64,000 nt of DNA from Betaproteobacteria bacterium. Lineage in GTDB: Bacteria; Pseudomonadota; Gammaproteobacteria; Burkholderiales; SG8-39. This document shows, piece after piece, positions 1 through 10,566 of the stretch. Under the pieces are notes generated by a model, which was given only the letters and a program-made list of their open reading frames with translations, did not search any database and was not told where the DNA came from. Positions within the stretch are counted from its first letter, which is position 1. Every line of letters starts with the position of its first letter. Position numbers and translations under genes: made by a program. Where the stretch lies: contig JACPYS010000049.1 in assembly GCA_016195915.1 (NCBI GenBank), forward strand, positions 124,001 through 188,000. The letters run 5' to 3'.

Positions 1-645
1 GGCTTCGGCCTCGGCATGATCACCGCGCTGGCGCGCATCGAAGGCCGGCCGGTCGGCGTGTACGCCAACAACCCGCATCACCTTGGCGGCGCTATCGACC
101 CCGAGGCGGCCGACAAGGCCGCGCGCTTCATGCAGTTGTGCGATGCGCATGGCTTGCCGATCGTAAGCCTGTGCGATACGCCCGGGTTCATGGTCGGCCC
201 CGAGGTAGAGCGCCAGGCCCAGGTTCGACATGCCTGTCGTCTGTTTGTAACCGCGGCGCACCTGCGCGTGCCGTGCTTCACCGTCGTCGTGCGCAAGGGT
301 TATGGCCTGGGCGCGCAGGCGATGTTCATGGGCCACTCCGAAGCGCCGGTGTTCACCATCGCCTGGCCCACCGGCGAGTTCGGCACCATGGGGCTGGAAG
401 GCGCGGTCAAGCTTGGCTTTCGCAAGGAACTCGAGGCCGTGGCGCCAGGCCCCGAGCGAACCGCGCTCTACGAAACACTGGTGGCGCAGCAATACGCCAA
501 CGGCTCGGCGATCAACATGGCCACCGGGGTGGAGATCGATGCGGTGATCGACCCGGCCGACACGCGCAGCTGGTTGGTGCGCGGCCTGGACAGCGCGGCG
601 AGGCATCCGCGTGCGGCCGTGGAGCACTTTGTCGATAGCTGGTGA
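1..645 (+). CDS. Acyl-CoA carboxylase carboxyltransferase subunit, C-terminal part (cut by window start)
   Basis: The frame is open from the first base, so the gene begins before the window and only about 214 residues are visible. The visible part is the C-terminal half of a carboxyltransferase of the acetyl-/propionyl-/methylcrotonyl-CoA carboxylase beta type. This domain moves carboxyl from carboxybiotin to an acyl-CoA. Supporting motifs are 'SLCDTPGFMVG' (acyl-CoA site loop), the glycine-rich 'VVRKGYGLGAQAMFMG' and 'GTMGLEGAVKLGF'. The exact acyl-CoA substrate cannot be told from this half. It runs in the same direction as the Liv operon that follows after about 90 bases, but base composition changes there, so a shared transcript is uncertain. 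Confidence 0.85.
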   Translation, partial: GFGLGMITALARIEGRPVGVYANNPHHLGGAIDPEAADKAARFMQLCDAHGLPIVSLCDTPGFMVGPEVERQAQVRHACRLFVTAAHLRVPCFTVVVRKGYGLGAQAMFMGHSEAPVFTIAWPTGEFGTMGLEGAVKLGFRKELEAVAPGPERTALYETLVAQQYANGSAINMATGVEIDAVIDPADTRSWLVRGLDSAARHPRAAVEHFVDSW

Positions 646-738
646 GAATGACGCAAAAAACCTCAGTCAGCCGATTCCGCATGCCTGATCTTCCTAACAT
701 GAAAGGGCGAGGATCCGAAAGCGCGAGGTATCCTGGGC

Positions 739-1527
739 ATGGATGAAAAGAAAGCAGTGGCCGTGAAGGTGAGCGATATAAGCCTGTCTTTCGGCGGCGT
801 CAGAGCGCTGTCTGATGTGAGCTTCGATGTCCACGAAGGCGAGATACTCGCCATCATCGGCCCGAACGGCGCCGGCAAGACAAGCATGCTCAACTGCATC
901 AATGGCTTTTACCATGCCGACAGGAAAGGTTCGATTGTCTACAAGGACCGGGAACTGATAGGCATGAAGACCTATGACATTGCCAAGCTCTCGGTGGCCC
1001 GGGTATTCCAGGGGATCCAGACCTACGGCGGCATGACCACCCTCGACAACCTGATGACGGGCATGCATCTGACGCTCGATTACGGAGTGCTTGCATCCTT
1101 TTTCTATTTCTGGTCGAAAGCGAAGAAACAGGAAATGGAAAAACGAAGGAAGATCGAAGACATCATCGATTTTCTGGAGATCAAACACATCCGCAAAGCC
1201 TATGTGGGAGAGCTGGCCTACGGGCTGCGAAAACGGGTGGACTTCGGCCGTGCGCTTGCCATGGAACCCGACCTGCTTCTGCTCGATGAGCCGATGGCAG
1301 GCATGAACCTCGAAGAGAAAGAGGACATGGCGCGCTTCATCCTCGATGTGTCGGAAGAGAAGCAGACCACCATGGTGCTGGTAGAACATGACATGGGGGT
1401 CGTCATGGACATAGCAGACCACATCGTGGTTCTGGATTTTGGAAAAAAGATTGCGGATGGCACGCCCGAACAGATCAGCAAGGACCCGGTGGTCATTGCC
1501 GCCTATCTGGGTGAGGAGGGGAATTAG
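739..1527 (+). CDS. livG: Branched-chain-type ABC transporter ATPase, LivG family
   Basis: Cytoplasmic ATPase of a HAAT-family importer, 262 residues, the usual LivG length. Walker A 'GPNGAGKTS' is near residue 40, the signature region is 'LAYGLRKRVDFGRALA', Walker B is 'LLLLDEPMAGM', and the H-loop 'VLVEHDMGVV' follows. The LivG hallmark 'ARVFQGIQTYGGMT' is a slight variant of the family 'RTFQN' motif. It is the first gene of a tightly packed set with an acyl-CoA ligase, LivH, LivM, LivF and a binding protein. The presence of the ligase suggests that the imported substrate is an organic acid activated to its CoA thioester, rather than leucine. That is inference. GC content is visibly lower than in most of the window. 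Confidence 0.9.
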   Translation: MDEKKAVAVKVSDISLSFGGVRALSDVSFDVHEGEILAIIGPNGAGKTSMLNCINGFYHADRKGSIVYKDRELIGMKTYDIAKLSVARVFQGIQTYGGMTTLDNLMTGMHLTLDYGVLASFFYFWSKAKKQEMEKRRKIEDIIDFLEIKHIRKAYVGELAYGLRKRVDFGRALAMEPDLLLLDEPMAGMNLEEKEDMARFILDVSEEKQTTMVLVEHDMGVVMDIADHIVVLDFGKKIADGTPEQISKDPVVIAAYLGEEGN

Positions 1528-1529
1528 CC

Positions 1530-3521
1530 GTGCTGGACAATCGGAAATTGCTGGATGAATGCAGACCGGCAATGCAGGGAACTGACATTGACAACAGCCA
1601 TTTCGAAAAGTGCATCCTGAGCCTCAAGAATACGCTCCCCAAGGTCTTGCTCGGACACCGCGAGTCCCGGCCGCAGGAAGTGGCGATGAGGAAAAAGGAT
1701 TTCGGTATCTGGAACAGCTTTACCTGGGAGCAGGTCTATCAGCATGTCAAGGTGATGGCCCTCGGTTTGCAGAGCCTTGGGATGGAGCGCGGAGACAAGG
1801 TCTGCGTTGTCGGCGACAACGATCCCGAATGGTACTGGGCGGAGATCGCGGTTCAATCCCTGGGAGGGGTCTGCGTCGGCCTTTACACGGATGCCATGCC
1901 GGCGGACATGGAATACATCATTAACGATTCCGACAGCATCTTTGTCTTCTCCAAAGATCAGGAGCAGACGGACAAGCTGCTCGAGATCAGGCAGAAGATT
2001 CCCAAAGTCGGAAAGGTGATCTATTGGGACCGGACCGGGATGTACGGTTACAGGAAAGAACCGTGGCTGCTCGAGAACAGGGAACTCATGCAGCTGGGCA
2101 GGGCATATGAGACGCAGCACCCGGCCTTTTTTGCAGCCTCCGTCGAAGCCGGGAACGAAGCGGATCTGGCAATCCTCAGTTACACCTCGGGAACGACCAG
2201 CCTGCCCAAGGGGGTCATGATCAGTCATGAGTATCTCATCAATGCAGGCGTTCGCCTGGCCACGGCTTTTACACCGCGCAGGGATGATGAATACCTTTCC
2301 TTCGTGCCGCCCGCCTGGATTTCCGAACAGGGGATGATTGCCGTCTGGCTCGTGTTTGGCACCAGGATGAATTTTCCCGAGGAGCCGGAAACGGCCATGG
2401 AAAACATCCGCGAAATAGGCGCGCGCATGTTCCTTCTGGGTCCCATGCAGTGGCAGGGAATCATGTCGCAGGTGCAGATGAAGATCTTCGATACAGGCCG
2501 GATTCGAAGATTCCTCTATGAGCGGTGCCTGGCCATAGGCTACCGGGCCGCCGAAGACAGGATCAAGCGCAATGGCGGCCAAAGCCTGCGCTGGAAAGTC
2601 CTGTCTGCGATCGCCAACGGTCTTTGCCTCAGCCACGTGCGCGACAACCTTGGACTGAGCAAACTTCAGTACGGATTGACGGGCGGCTCTGCACTGGGAC
2701 CCGATGTGATCCGCTGGTTCGATGCGATCGGGGTCCGGATCAAAGACGCCTATGGCCTCACCGAATTGACGCCGGCGACCATACACCGCGCGCAGATCAA
2801 GGCCGGGACCAGCGGGCCGCCCGTTCCGGGGGTCAGGGTCAAGATCGGAGAGCACGGCGAGATATTCCTCGGGGCCGACAAGATGTTCGACGGTTATTAC
2901 AAGAAGCCCGCGGAAACACGGGCCATGCTCGTCGATGGCTGGATCAAGACCGGGGATTGCGGGACATTTGACGAAGACGGGCATCTTATCGTCTATGACC
3001 GTCTCAAGGACATGCTGCCGCTGAAGGGGGGCGGCTCATACTCCCCCACCTACATACAGAACCGTCTGAAGTTCAGTCCCTACATCAAGGAAGTGCTGGT
3101 GGTGGGAGGGGCGGACCGTGAATTCCTTTTCGGGATTATCACCATCGATTTCGATAACGTGGGGAGATGGGCGGAAAAGAACAGGATTTCGTACACCACC
3201 TTTGTGGACCTCAGCCAGAAGGACGAAATCTACCAATTGATCAAGAAGGACGTTGTCCGTGTCAACAGCACGCTTCCGGAGAATGCGCGCCTAGTTCGGT
3301 GCACGATGCTGCACAAGGAATTCGATGCCGATGAAGGAGAACTGACCAAAACGAGAAAACTGCGGCGGGGCTTTCTCGAGAAACGCTATGCCGAGCTCAT
3401 CGAGGCGACCTACACGGGCTTGGACAAGATCAGCGTGGAGGCGGAAGTCAAGTACCGGGACGGCAGGCTGGGCAAGGTCAAGACCGATCTGCAAATTCAT
3501 ACTGTCGGGGAAAGACGCTAG
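1530..3521 (+). CDS. AMP-dependent acyl-CoA synthetase (long-chain/aryl acid ligase type)
   Basis: ANL-superfamily enzyme of 663 residues, expected to adenylate a carboxylic acid and form its CoA thioester. The P-loop is 'LSYTSGTTSLPKGVMISH' near residue 215. Later motifs are 'DAYGLTELTPATIH' and 'DGWIKTGDCGTFDEDGHL', with the hinge 'YDRLKDML'. The start is GTG, preceded by a strong GAGGAGG site that overlaps the end of livG. It lies only two bases after livG and two before livH. A ligase inside a Liv operon is a recurrent arrangement in betaproteobacteria and deltaproteobacteria that degrade aromatic or fatty acids. The long, bacterial-type C-terminal domain resembles the FadD15-like group. 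Substrate unknown. Confidence 0.87.
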   Translation: MLDNRKLLDECRPAMQGTDIDNSHFEKCILSLKNTLPKVLLGHRESRPQEVAMRKKDFGIWNSFTWEQVYQHVKVMALGLQSLGMERGDKVCVVGDNDPEWYWAEIAVQSLGGVCVGLYTDAMPADMEYIINDSDSIFVFSKDQEQTDKLLEIRQKIPKVGKVIYWDRTGMYGYRKEPWLLENRELMQLGRAYETQHPAFFAASVEAGNEADLAILSYTSGTTSLPKGVMISHEYLINAGVRLATAFTPRRDDEYLSFVPPAWISEQGMIAVWLVFGTRMNFPEEPETAMENIREIGARMFLLGPMQWQGIMSQVQMKIFDTGRIRRFLYERCLAIGYRAAEDRIKRNGGQSLRWKVLSAIANGLCLSHVRDNLGLSKLQYGLTGGSALGPDVIRWFDAIGVRIKDAYGLTELTPATIHRAQIKAGTSGPPVPGVRVKIGEHGEIFLGADKMFDGYYKKPAETRAMLVDGWIKTGDCGTFDEDGHLIVYDRLKDMLPLKGGGSYSPTYIQNRLKFSPYIKEVLVVGGADREFLFGIITIDFDNVGRWAEKNRISYTTFVDLSQKDEIYQLIKKDVVRVNSTLPENARLVRCTMLHKEFDADEGELTKTRKLRRGFLEKRYAELIEATYTGLDKISVEAEVKYRDGRLGKVKTDLQIHTVGERR

Positions 3522-3523
3522 TC

Positions 3524-4411
3524 ATGGACTTTTTTCTGCAGATATTCACCAACGGAATACTGACGGGATTTGTCTATGCGCTGATGGCCCTGGCCATCGT
3601 CATCATCTACAAATCGTCGTCGATCTTCAATTTCGCGCATGGATCGCTCGTCGGGTTGTGCACATTCTTTGTTTGGCAGATGGTGGTCGGCTGGGGGTTG
3701 CCGCTGTACGTGGCGTTCTTTTTCGAGCTGGCCGTGATCGCCGCGCTTGCCTATACGCTGCAACAGCTGGTGCTCAAGCCTCTGACCGGCCAACCGCTGA
3801 TGGCCGCCATCATGGCGACGATCGCACTGGGGGAACTTCTCAGCGGCATCGTGGTCCTCTTCTGGCCCGGGCCCGGGCGCGTCCTCCCGGTCTGGATCAA
3901 GCTCTCCATATTGAAATTCGGACCGGTCGTCATTTCATCGGAGAGCCTGACGAATTTCATTGTGTGCGCCATCTGTTTCGCGGTCTTCCTGCTGTTTTTC
4001 CAGAAGACCAGGCTTGGCCTCGCCATGCGCGGGACTGCCGAGGACCATACCCTGGCGCAGAGCGAGGGCGTCAAGGTCGACCTGATCTTCGTGGTTTCCT
4101 GGTTCGTGGCCATCCTGGTGGCTGCCATCGGGGGGGTGCTGATGAGCTCGCTCTATGGCGTCAGCTACGAGTCGCTACACGCCCTCGGCATGAAGGCCCT
4201 GGCCGTGGTTATTTTGGGCGGGATGGAGTCCATCCTGGGTGCGCTGATCGGCGGGTTGATCATCGGCGTCGTGGAATCCCTGGGCAGCGGCTACCTCGAT
4301 CCCCTGGTCGGCGGCGGTTTTAGCGAGGTCGCACCGTACATCGTGTTGCTGATCGTCCTGATCTTTCGGCCCTATGGCTTGTTTGGCTACAAGCGAATCG
4401 AGAGGGTTTAG
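3524..4411 (+). CDS. livH: Branched-chain-type ABC transporter permease, LivH family
   Basis: Inner-membrane permease of 295 residues with about eight hydrophobic segments. Family marks are 'GILTGFVYALMALAIVIIYK' near the N-terminus, 'FNFAHGSLV', and 'GLAMRGTAEDHTLAQSEGVKV', which corresponds to the EAA-like ATPase-contact loop. The C-terminal 'GGMESILGALIGGLIIGVVE' is also typical of LivH. It starts two bases after the ligase stop, so the genes are almost certainly co-translated. It should pair with the LivM-type permease that follows. Confidence 0.9.
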   Translation: MDFFLQIFTNGILTGFVYALMALAIVIIYKSSSIFNFAHGSLVGLCTFFVWQMVVGWGLPLYVAFFFELAVIAALAYTLQQLVLKPLTGQPLMAAIMATIALGELLSGIVVLFWPGPGRVLPVWIKLSILKFGPVVISSESLTNFIVCAICFAVFLLFFQKTRLGLAMRGTAEDHTLAQSEGVKVDLIFVVSWFVAILVAAIGGVLMSSLYGVSYESLHALGMKALAVVILGGMESILGALIGGLIIGVVESLGSGYLDPLVGGGFSEVAPYIVLLIVLIFRPYGLFGYKRIERV

Positions 4412-4413
4412 AA

Positions 4414-5469
4414 ATGTACAAGAAACCTTGCGGTGTTTTCGACGAAACCTACGAGCAGGATAGCGCCCTGGTGCGCACCGGCTACCGATGGCTCATGCTG
4501 GTTCTGCTTCTCGCATGTCTTTTCGGCGTCCTTCCCTTGTTTGCCGGCAACTACTTCATGGACGCGATGATCAATATCGCGATCATGGTAATCGCCGCCC
4601 TCGGGTTGCAGATCATCATCGGCTTTACCGGCCAGGTCAGTTTGGGGCACGCCGCGTTCATGGCGGTCGGGGCTTACACGAGCGCCATGCTCTCGACGCA
4701 TCTGGGGATGTCCTTCTGGATTGCCATGCCCCTGGCCGCCCTGTTTGCCGGATTGCTCGGCATCCTGATCGCCATGCCCGCTCTCAGGATACGAGGGTTC
4801 TACGTCGCCGTGACAACCCTCGCTGCACACTACATCATCATGTGGCTCATTCTTCATGGCGGCAATCTGACGAAGGGAGTATCCGGTATGACGGCCGGTG
4901 AGATCCGGATTGGCAGTTTTGCCTTCGACAATGAGCTGAAGTTCTATTACCTGGCCATGCTGTTCGCCGCGACCGCCGTTTTCCTTACCAGCAACATGAT
5001 GCGCACCAAGATCGGACGGGCAATGATTGCGGTGCGCGACAATGACCTGGCTGCTGAATTCATGGGAATCAACGTCTTCAAAACCAAAGTCACCGCTTTT
5101 TTCCTGTCCTCCCTGTACGCCGGCGTGGCGGGCTCGTTGCTGGCGCACTACCAGGGAATAATCACCGTAGACCAATTCACCCTGATGGATTCAATCTGGA
5201 TGCTGGCCATGCTGATTATCGGCGGGGCAACCATTACCGGAGCCATCATGGGAGTCGTGTTTCTCAAGATTCTCCAGCAAGTCGTTCTTTTCGGCGCTCC
5301 CATGATCGGACACGTTTTCCCCATCTTCGCGGGATCCGCTGTGGCCGCATTCATGCAGATATTTTTCGGAGCGGTGATCATTCTGTTCCTCATCTTCGAA
5401 CCAAGAGGCCTGTTCCATCGATGGCAGATCACGCTGTCCACATTCAGATTGTGGCCATTTCCCTACTGA
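4414..5469 (+). CDS. livM: Branched-chain-type ABC transporter permease, LivM family
   Basis: Second membrane subunit of the importer, 351 residues, many hydrophobic helices. The LivM signature 'GFTGQVSLGHAAFMAVGAYTS' is near residue 70 and 'GRAMIAVRDNDLAAEFMGINV' forms the ATPase-contact loop. The N-terminus has an extra soluble stretch of about 25 residues before the first helix. It follows livH by two bases. The C-terminus ends shortly after 'FEPRGLFHRW', as in most family members. Confidence 0.9.
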   Translation: MYKKPCGVFDETYEQDSALVRTGYRWLMLVLLLACLFGVLPLFAGNYFMDAMINIAIMVIAALGLQIIIGFTGQVSLGHAAFMAVGAYTSAMLSTHLGMSFWIAMPLAALFAGLLGILIAMPALRIRGFYVAVTTLAAHYIIMWLILHGGNLTKGVSGMTAGEIRIGSFAFDNELKFYYLAMLFAATAVFLTSNMMRTKIGRAMIAVRDNDLAAEFMGINVFKTKVTAFFLSSLYAGVAGSLLAHYQGIITVDQFTLMDSIWMLAMLIIGGATITGAIMGVVFLKILQQVVLFGAPMIGHVFPIFAGSAVAAFMQIFFGAVIILFLIFEPRGLFHRWQITLSTFRLWPFPY

Positions 5470-5549
5470 CGGGGTGATGCCGCGATGACAGGCAGCAACA
5501 GTGAATTTCTCCTGCTAGTGGTGCAGTCTGCTTGCCATGGAAGGCAGTC

Positions 5550-6344
5550 ATGCTGAAGGTAAATAACATCGAAGTGGTTTATGCCAATGTCATTCTGGTA
5601 CTGAGAGGCGTGAGTCTGGAGGTCGGGGACGGGAAGATCGTGAGCCTCCTCGGGGCCAACGGCGCCGGCAAGAGCACCACCCTGAAGGCGATTTCGGGCC
5701 TGCTCGGCGTCGAACTGGGGCAGGTTACCCACGGGAACATCGAGTTCAACGGTCAGCGCGTCGATCGATTGGGCCCCCAGGACATCGCTCACCTGGGGAT
5801 ACGGCAGGTCATCGAGGGGCGGCGGCTTTATGGCCACCTCAACGTGGAAGACAACCTCATGATGGGCGCGTACCTGAACAAGGACCGCGGCAATGTCCGC
5901 AAACGATTTCAACAGGTCTACGACTATTTCCCGAGGCTCGCGGAAATGAGAAAGCGCGTGAGCGGGTATCTTTCGGGCGGCGAGCAACAGATGCTGGTCA
6001 TCGGGCGCAGCCTGATGGCCCACCCCAGACTGATCATGCTGGACGAACCTTCCCTGGGGCTGGCCCCCTTGGTGGTGAAGGATATCTTCGGCATCGTGAA
6101 GAAGATCAACGAAGAGGAAAAGATTTCCGTTCTCCTGGTCGAGCAGAACGCCAAGATCGCGCTTTCGGTGTCGGAGTACGCCTACGTCATGGAGAATGGC
6201 AGGATCGTTCTGGACGGCGCTGCCGCGAAGATCGGCGAGAACGAGGATGTGCGTGAGTTCTATCTGGGTCTGTCCGGTGTCGGAAAGCGCAAGAGCTATC
6301 GGGACGTGAAGCATTACCGGCGGAGGAAACGTTGGTTGGGTTAG
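5550..6344 (+). CDS. livF: Branched-chain-type ABC transporter ATPase, LivF family
   Basis: Second ATPase of the importer, 264 residues from ATG at 5550. That start has a GGAAGG site about five bases upstream and begins 'MLKVNNIEVVY', as LivF proteins usually do; a TTG six codons earlier is less likely. Walker A is 'GANGAGKSTT', the signature 'YLSGGEQQMLVIGRSLM', Walker B 'LIMLDEPSLGLAP', and the H-loop region is 'SVLLVEQNAKIA'. Eighty bases separate it from livM. The C-terminus has an unusual basic tail of about 25 residues after 'EFYLGLSG', rich in Lys, Arg and Tyr. Confidence 0.9.
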   Translation: MLKVNNIEVVYANVILVLRGVSLEVGDGKIVSLLGANGAGKSTTLKAISGLLGVELGQVTHGNIEFNGQRVDRLGPQDIAHLGIRQVIEGRRLYGHLNVEDNLMMGAYLNKDRGNVRKRFQQVYDYFPRLAEMRKRVSGYLSGGEQQMLVIGRSLMAHPRLIMLDEPSLGLAPLVVKDIFGIVKKINEEEKISVLLVEQNAKIALSVSEYAYVMENGRIVLDGAAAKIGENEDVREFYLGLSGVGKRKSYRDVKHYRRRKRWLG

Positions 6345-6396
6345 GCGGCGCTTCTGTCAGGGCGCAAATGAATTCATTACTCAGGAGAATGTGATC

Positions 6397-7626
6397 ATGA
6401 TGAACAGAGTGAGGGGCGGATCGTTGGCGGGAATCGTGTTGTCGATTGGTGTCTTCCTCGGTGGAACCGCTGGAGGCGCACTGGCGCAGGAGAAGGTGAA
6501 GATTCGAATCGGGCACCTGGTTCACGTTACCGGCGCCTATGCCGCGGGACAAGCCGGCATCCCGGAGGGATTTCTCGACGGTATTGAAGCGGCCAACACG
6601 TACATGAAGATTCCGGGCGTGGTGCTCGACGGATTCAACATGGATGGCGGCACCGACACGGCAAAATCCATGTCGGCGTTCAAGCAAATGACGGAGGGCA
6701 AGGACGCCATTGCGGTCATGATCGGGGAGTCCACAGCGGTGGGCATTGCCCTGAAGACCTGGAACAACAGGAAACAGGTACCCAATGTCGAAGGGGGGAG
6801 CGATGACGAGTTTTTGAAGCTGCCCTCCTACACATTCTCGACCGTGGCGCCGTACGTGAATCAGGCCGGGGGATGGATTGATTACTACATGAAATCGGTC
6901 TGGCCGAAGAAGAACCTGAAACGGGCACCGCGCTTCGCCTGGCTGACGTGGGACAACTCTTTCGGAAGAGCCCCCATCACGCCGAAAACCATTGCCTACA
7001 TCAAGTCGAAAGGCATCGAGATCGTGGATGAGGAATTCATCCCCCCCACGCCGACGGACGTCGGCGCCCAGGTGCTGCGCATGAAGGAGAAGGGCGTCGA
7101 TGTTACGTTCGGAAGCATGTACCACAATGCACTTGGTGTCGTGCTCAAAGAGATGGACAAGCACGGTCTGATCGACCAGATCGATATCGGTCTGAGCTAT
7201 GCCATCGATCCCGAGGCGTTGCTGGTTTCGGTGAACGTGCTGGCTAGAAACGTCCACATCACGAACCTGTTCTGGGATTTCCCCAACTGGGAGAAGCATG
7301 CTCCGCGCTATTTTGAGTACTACCAAAAGAGAAAGACGCCCGTTTCGAAGTTCGGGTATGCCGTGGCGTTTGACAAGGCACTGGTGGCCGCCGAAGCGGT
7401 GAGGATCGCTGTGGCGACCGTCGGGCCGGATAAAGTCAACGGCGAAGCCGTATACAACGCGCTGCAGAAAGTGAATGGTTTCGATGCCTTTGGGATCGGA
7501 CCGGCTCACAGCTTCTCGGCGACCAAGCGATACGGCCAAAGCTCGGTCTATATCATGAGGCTCAATAACAACAAACCCAATTTTGTCGTAGAACAGCCAA
7601 CACCCAATCTGACTGATGTGAAGTAG
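6397..7626 (+). CDS. ABC transporter substrate-binding protein, LivK/receptor-ligand family
   Basis: Periplasmic type 1 binding protein of 409 residues from ATG 6397; the AGGAGA site at 6383-6388 favours this over the GTG two codons earlier. A signal peptide ends around 'GGALAQ'. Recognisable features are 'IGHLVHVTGAYAAGQAGIPEG', which follows the family 'GPLSGPYA' start, 'DGGTDTAKSMSAFKQM', and a C-terminal 'YNALQKVNGFDAFGIGP' segment. It is the last gene of the Liv operon. Proteins of this branch often bind aromatic or carboxylic acids. The ligand cannot be read from the sequence. Confidence 0.87.
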   Translation: MMNRVRGGSLAGIVLSIGVFLGGTAGGALAQEKVKIRIGHLVHVTGAYAAGQAGIPEGFLDGIEAANTYMKIPGVVLDGFNMDGGTDTAKSMSAFKQMTEGKDAIAVMIGESTAVGIALKTWNNRKQVPNVEGGSDDEFLKLPSYTFSTVAPYVNQAGGWIDYYMKSVWPKKNLKRAPRFAWLTWDNSFGRAPITPKTIAYIKSKGIEIVDEEFIPPTPTDVGAQVLRMKEKGVDVTFGSMYHNALGVVLKEMDKHGLIDQIDIGLSYAIDPEALLVSVNVLARNVHITNLFWDFPNWEKHAPRYFEYYQKRKTPVSKFGYAVAFDKALVAAEAVRIAVATVGPDKVNGEAVYNALQKVNGFDAFGIGPAHSFSATKRYGQSSVYIMRLNNNKPNFVVEQPTPNLTDVK

Positions 7627-7633
7627 TCTCGAG

Positions 7634-7671
7634 CGTGAGAGGCTTTTGATCAGCTTCCGAAGCCTCTCACG
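7634..7671. terminator. Strong hairpin between convergent transporter operons
   Basis: A perfect 12-bp inverted repeat (CGTGAGAGGCTT and AAGCCTCTCACG, 7634-7645 and 7660-7671) with a 14-base loop. It lies between the ends of the Liv operon and the leftward peptide transporter. There is no clear T-run, so it may act as a bidirectional terminator or as a 3'-end stabiliser. Confidence 0.6.
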
Positions 7672-7719
7672 ATCGCGAGGCGGTGAAGCAGGAGCACGGC
7701 CAGGGCGGAGTAGCGCGGT

Positions 7720-8695
<976 letters not shown>

Positions 8696-8703
<8 letters not shown>

Positions 8704-9709
8704 GCCGCAGCTCCATCGCGCGCGCCGAATGCCAGCACGCGGCGAAGTGTCCCGGTGCGGATTCCTCCAGCGGCGGGTCCGCCGCGCGGCACTGCCCGTC
8801 ACCGAGCGCGCAGCGCGGCGCGAAGCGGCATCCGGGAATCGCTTCGCTGGGCGAGGGCACCATGCCCGGAATTTCGGTCAGGCGTTCATTCTGCGCGGTG
8901 ACCGCGCGGTCCACGCGCGGCACCGATCCGAGCAGGCCGATGGTGTAGGGGTGCCGCGGGTTGCGGTACAGGTCCTCCACCGAAGCTTCTTCCACCTTGC
9001 GTCCGGCGTACATCACCACCACGCGGCTCACCGATTCGGCGATCACACCCAGATCGTGCGTGATCAGGATGATCGCGGTGCCCAGCTCGCGCTGAAGTTC
9101 GGCCATCAGGCGCAGGATCTGCGCCTGAATGGTGACGTCGAGCGCGGTGGTCGGCTCATCGGCGATCAGCACCGCGGGCCTGCAGGCGAGCGCAATCGCG
9201 ATCATCACCCGCTGGCGCGTGCCACCCGAGAGTTGGTGCGGGTACTCGTCGACGCGGCGCCGCGACTCGGGAATGTGCACCAGGTCGAGCATTTCGATCG
9301 CGCGTGCGCGCGCTTCGCGCCGGTCCATGCCCTGATGGAGCCTCAGCGGTTCGGCGATCTGCTTGCCGATCGGCATCACCGGGTTGAGCGAAGTCATGGG
9401 CTCCTGGAAGATCATCGAGATCTCGTTGCCGCGGATCCTGCGCATCTCCGATTCCTCGAGGCCTACCAGCTCGCGGCCGTTCAGCCGGATGCTGCCGCCG
9501 GCGATGCGCCCCGGCGGAACCGCGATCAGTCCCATCACCGATAGCGCCGTGATGCTCTTGCCGCAACCGGATTCGCCGACCACGCCGAGCATCTCGCTGC
9601 GCGCGAGGCCGAACGACACGCCATCGACCGCACGCACGATGCCGTCGCGCGTATCGAACCAGGTTTTCAGGTCCCGCAGCTCCAGGACGGCGGGTACCGC
9701 CGCGTCCAC
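8696..9709 (-). CDS. Peptide/nickel-type ABC transporter ATPase, DppD/OppD family
   Basis: First ATPase of the pair, 337 residues. The best start is GTG at 9709. It has a GGAGG site eight bases upstream, sits just past the DppC stop, and gives the usual N-terminus leading into '[16 protein letters not shown]'. Walker A '[10 protein letters not shown]', signature '[17 protein letters not shown]', Walker B '[14 protein letters not shown]', and the C-terminal '[14 protein letters not shown]' (possible Fe-S or disulfide Cys cluster common in this family). Confidence 0.9.
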
Positions 9710-9711
9710 GC

Positions 9712-10554
9712 CTACATCCTCCGTGCAATGCTCGGATCGAGCATGTCGCGCAACCCGTCGCCCATCAGGTTCACCGCGAGCACCGTCGTCGCGAGGAACA
9801 GGCCCGGTGCCAGGATCAGCCACGGCGAGATCTGAAAATAGGTGCGCCCCTCGGCCATGATGTTGCCCCAGCTGGGCACCTCGGGCGGCGTGCCCGCGCC
9901 GAGAAAGCTGAGCAGGGATTCGATCAGGATCGCCGCGGCGCAGATGTAGGTGGCCTGCACCGTCACCGGCGCGAGCGTATTGGGCAGCACGTGCCGCCAC
10001 AGCATGCGCCAGAAGCGGCTGCCGACCACGGTGGCGGCCTCGACGTAGGCCTGCTCGCGGATCGAGAGGACCACGCTGCGCACCAGTCGCGCCACGCGCG
10101 GCACCTCTACGACGGTGATGGCGAAGATCACGGTGGTCACGCTAGCACGCGCAACCGCCATGAGCGCGATCGCGAGCAGGATCGCCGGGATGGCCATGAG
10201 CCCGTCCATCACGCGCATCAGGATCGCATCCGCGACGCGATTGAAGCCGCTCACCAGGCCGACCGCGAGCCCGATCGAAGTCGCGAACAATGCCACTGCC
10301 AGTCCGACTGCGAGCGACACGCGCCCCCCGTAAACGGCGCGGCTCCAGACGTCTCGCCCGAGCGCGTCGGTGCCGAGCCAGTGCGAGGCGGAGAACCCGC
10401 GCAGGCGCACCATCGGATCGATCGCCATCGGGTCGTGCGTGGCAATCCAGGGTGCGAACGCCGTGATCACCATGATCGCGCAGAGGATGGCGGCGCCGAT
10501 CAGCACCGATGGATGGCGGCGCAGCAGGTCGGTCGCCGTGGTGGCGATCGTCAC
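9712..10554 (-). CDS. Peptide ABC transporter permease, DppC/OppC family
   Basis: Inner-membrane permease of 280 residues. It shows the OppC N-terminal '[23 protein letters not shown]' segment after the first helix, and the binding-protein-dependent transport loop '[26 protein letters not shown]' (EAA motif) that contacts the ATPases. Six helices are expected. It lies 12 bases after DppB and two before DppD. Confidence 0.9.
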   Translation of the reverse strand: MTIATTATDLLRRHPSVLIGAAILCAIMVITAFAPWIATHDPMAIDPMVRLRGFSASHWLGTDALGRDVWSRAVYGGRVSLAVGLAVALFATSIGLAVGLVSGFNRVADAILMRVMDGLMAIPAILLAIALMAVARASVTTVIFAITVVEVPRVARLVRSVVLSIREQAYVEAATVVGSRFWRMLWRHVLPNTLAPVTVQATYICAAAILIESLLSFLGAGTPPEVPSWGNIMAEGRTYFQISPWLILAPGLFLATTVLAVNLMGDGLRDMLDPSIARRM

Positions 10555-10566
10555 GATGCGGAGGTC

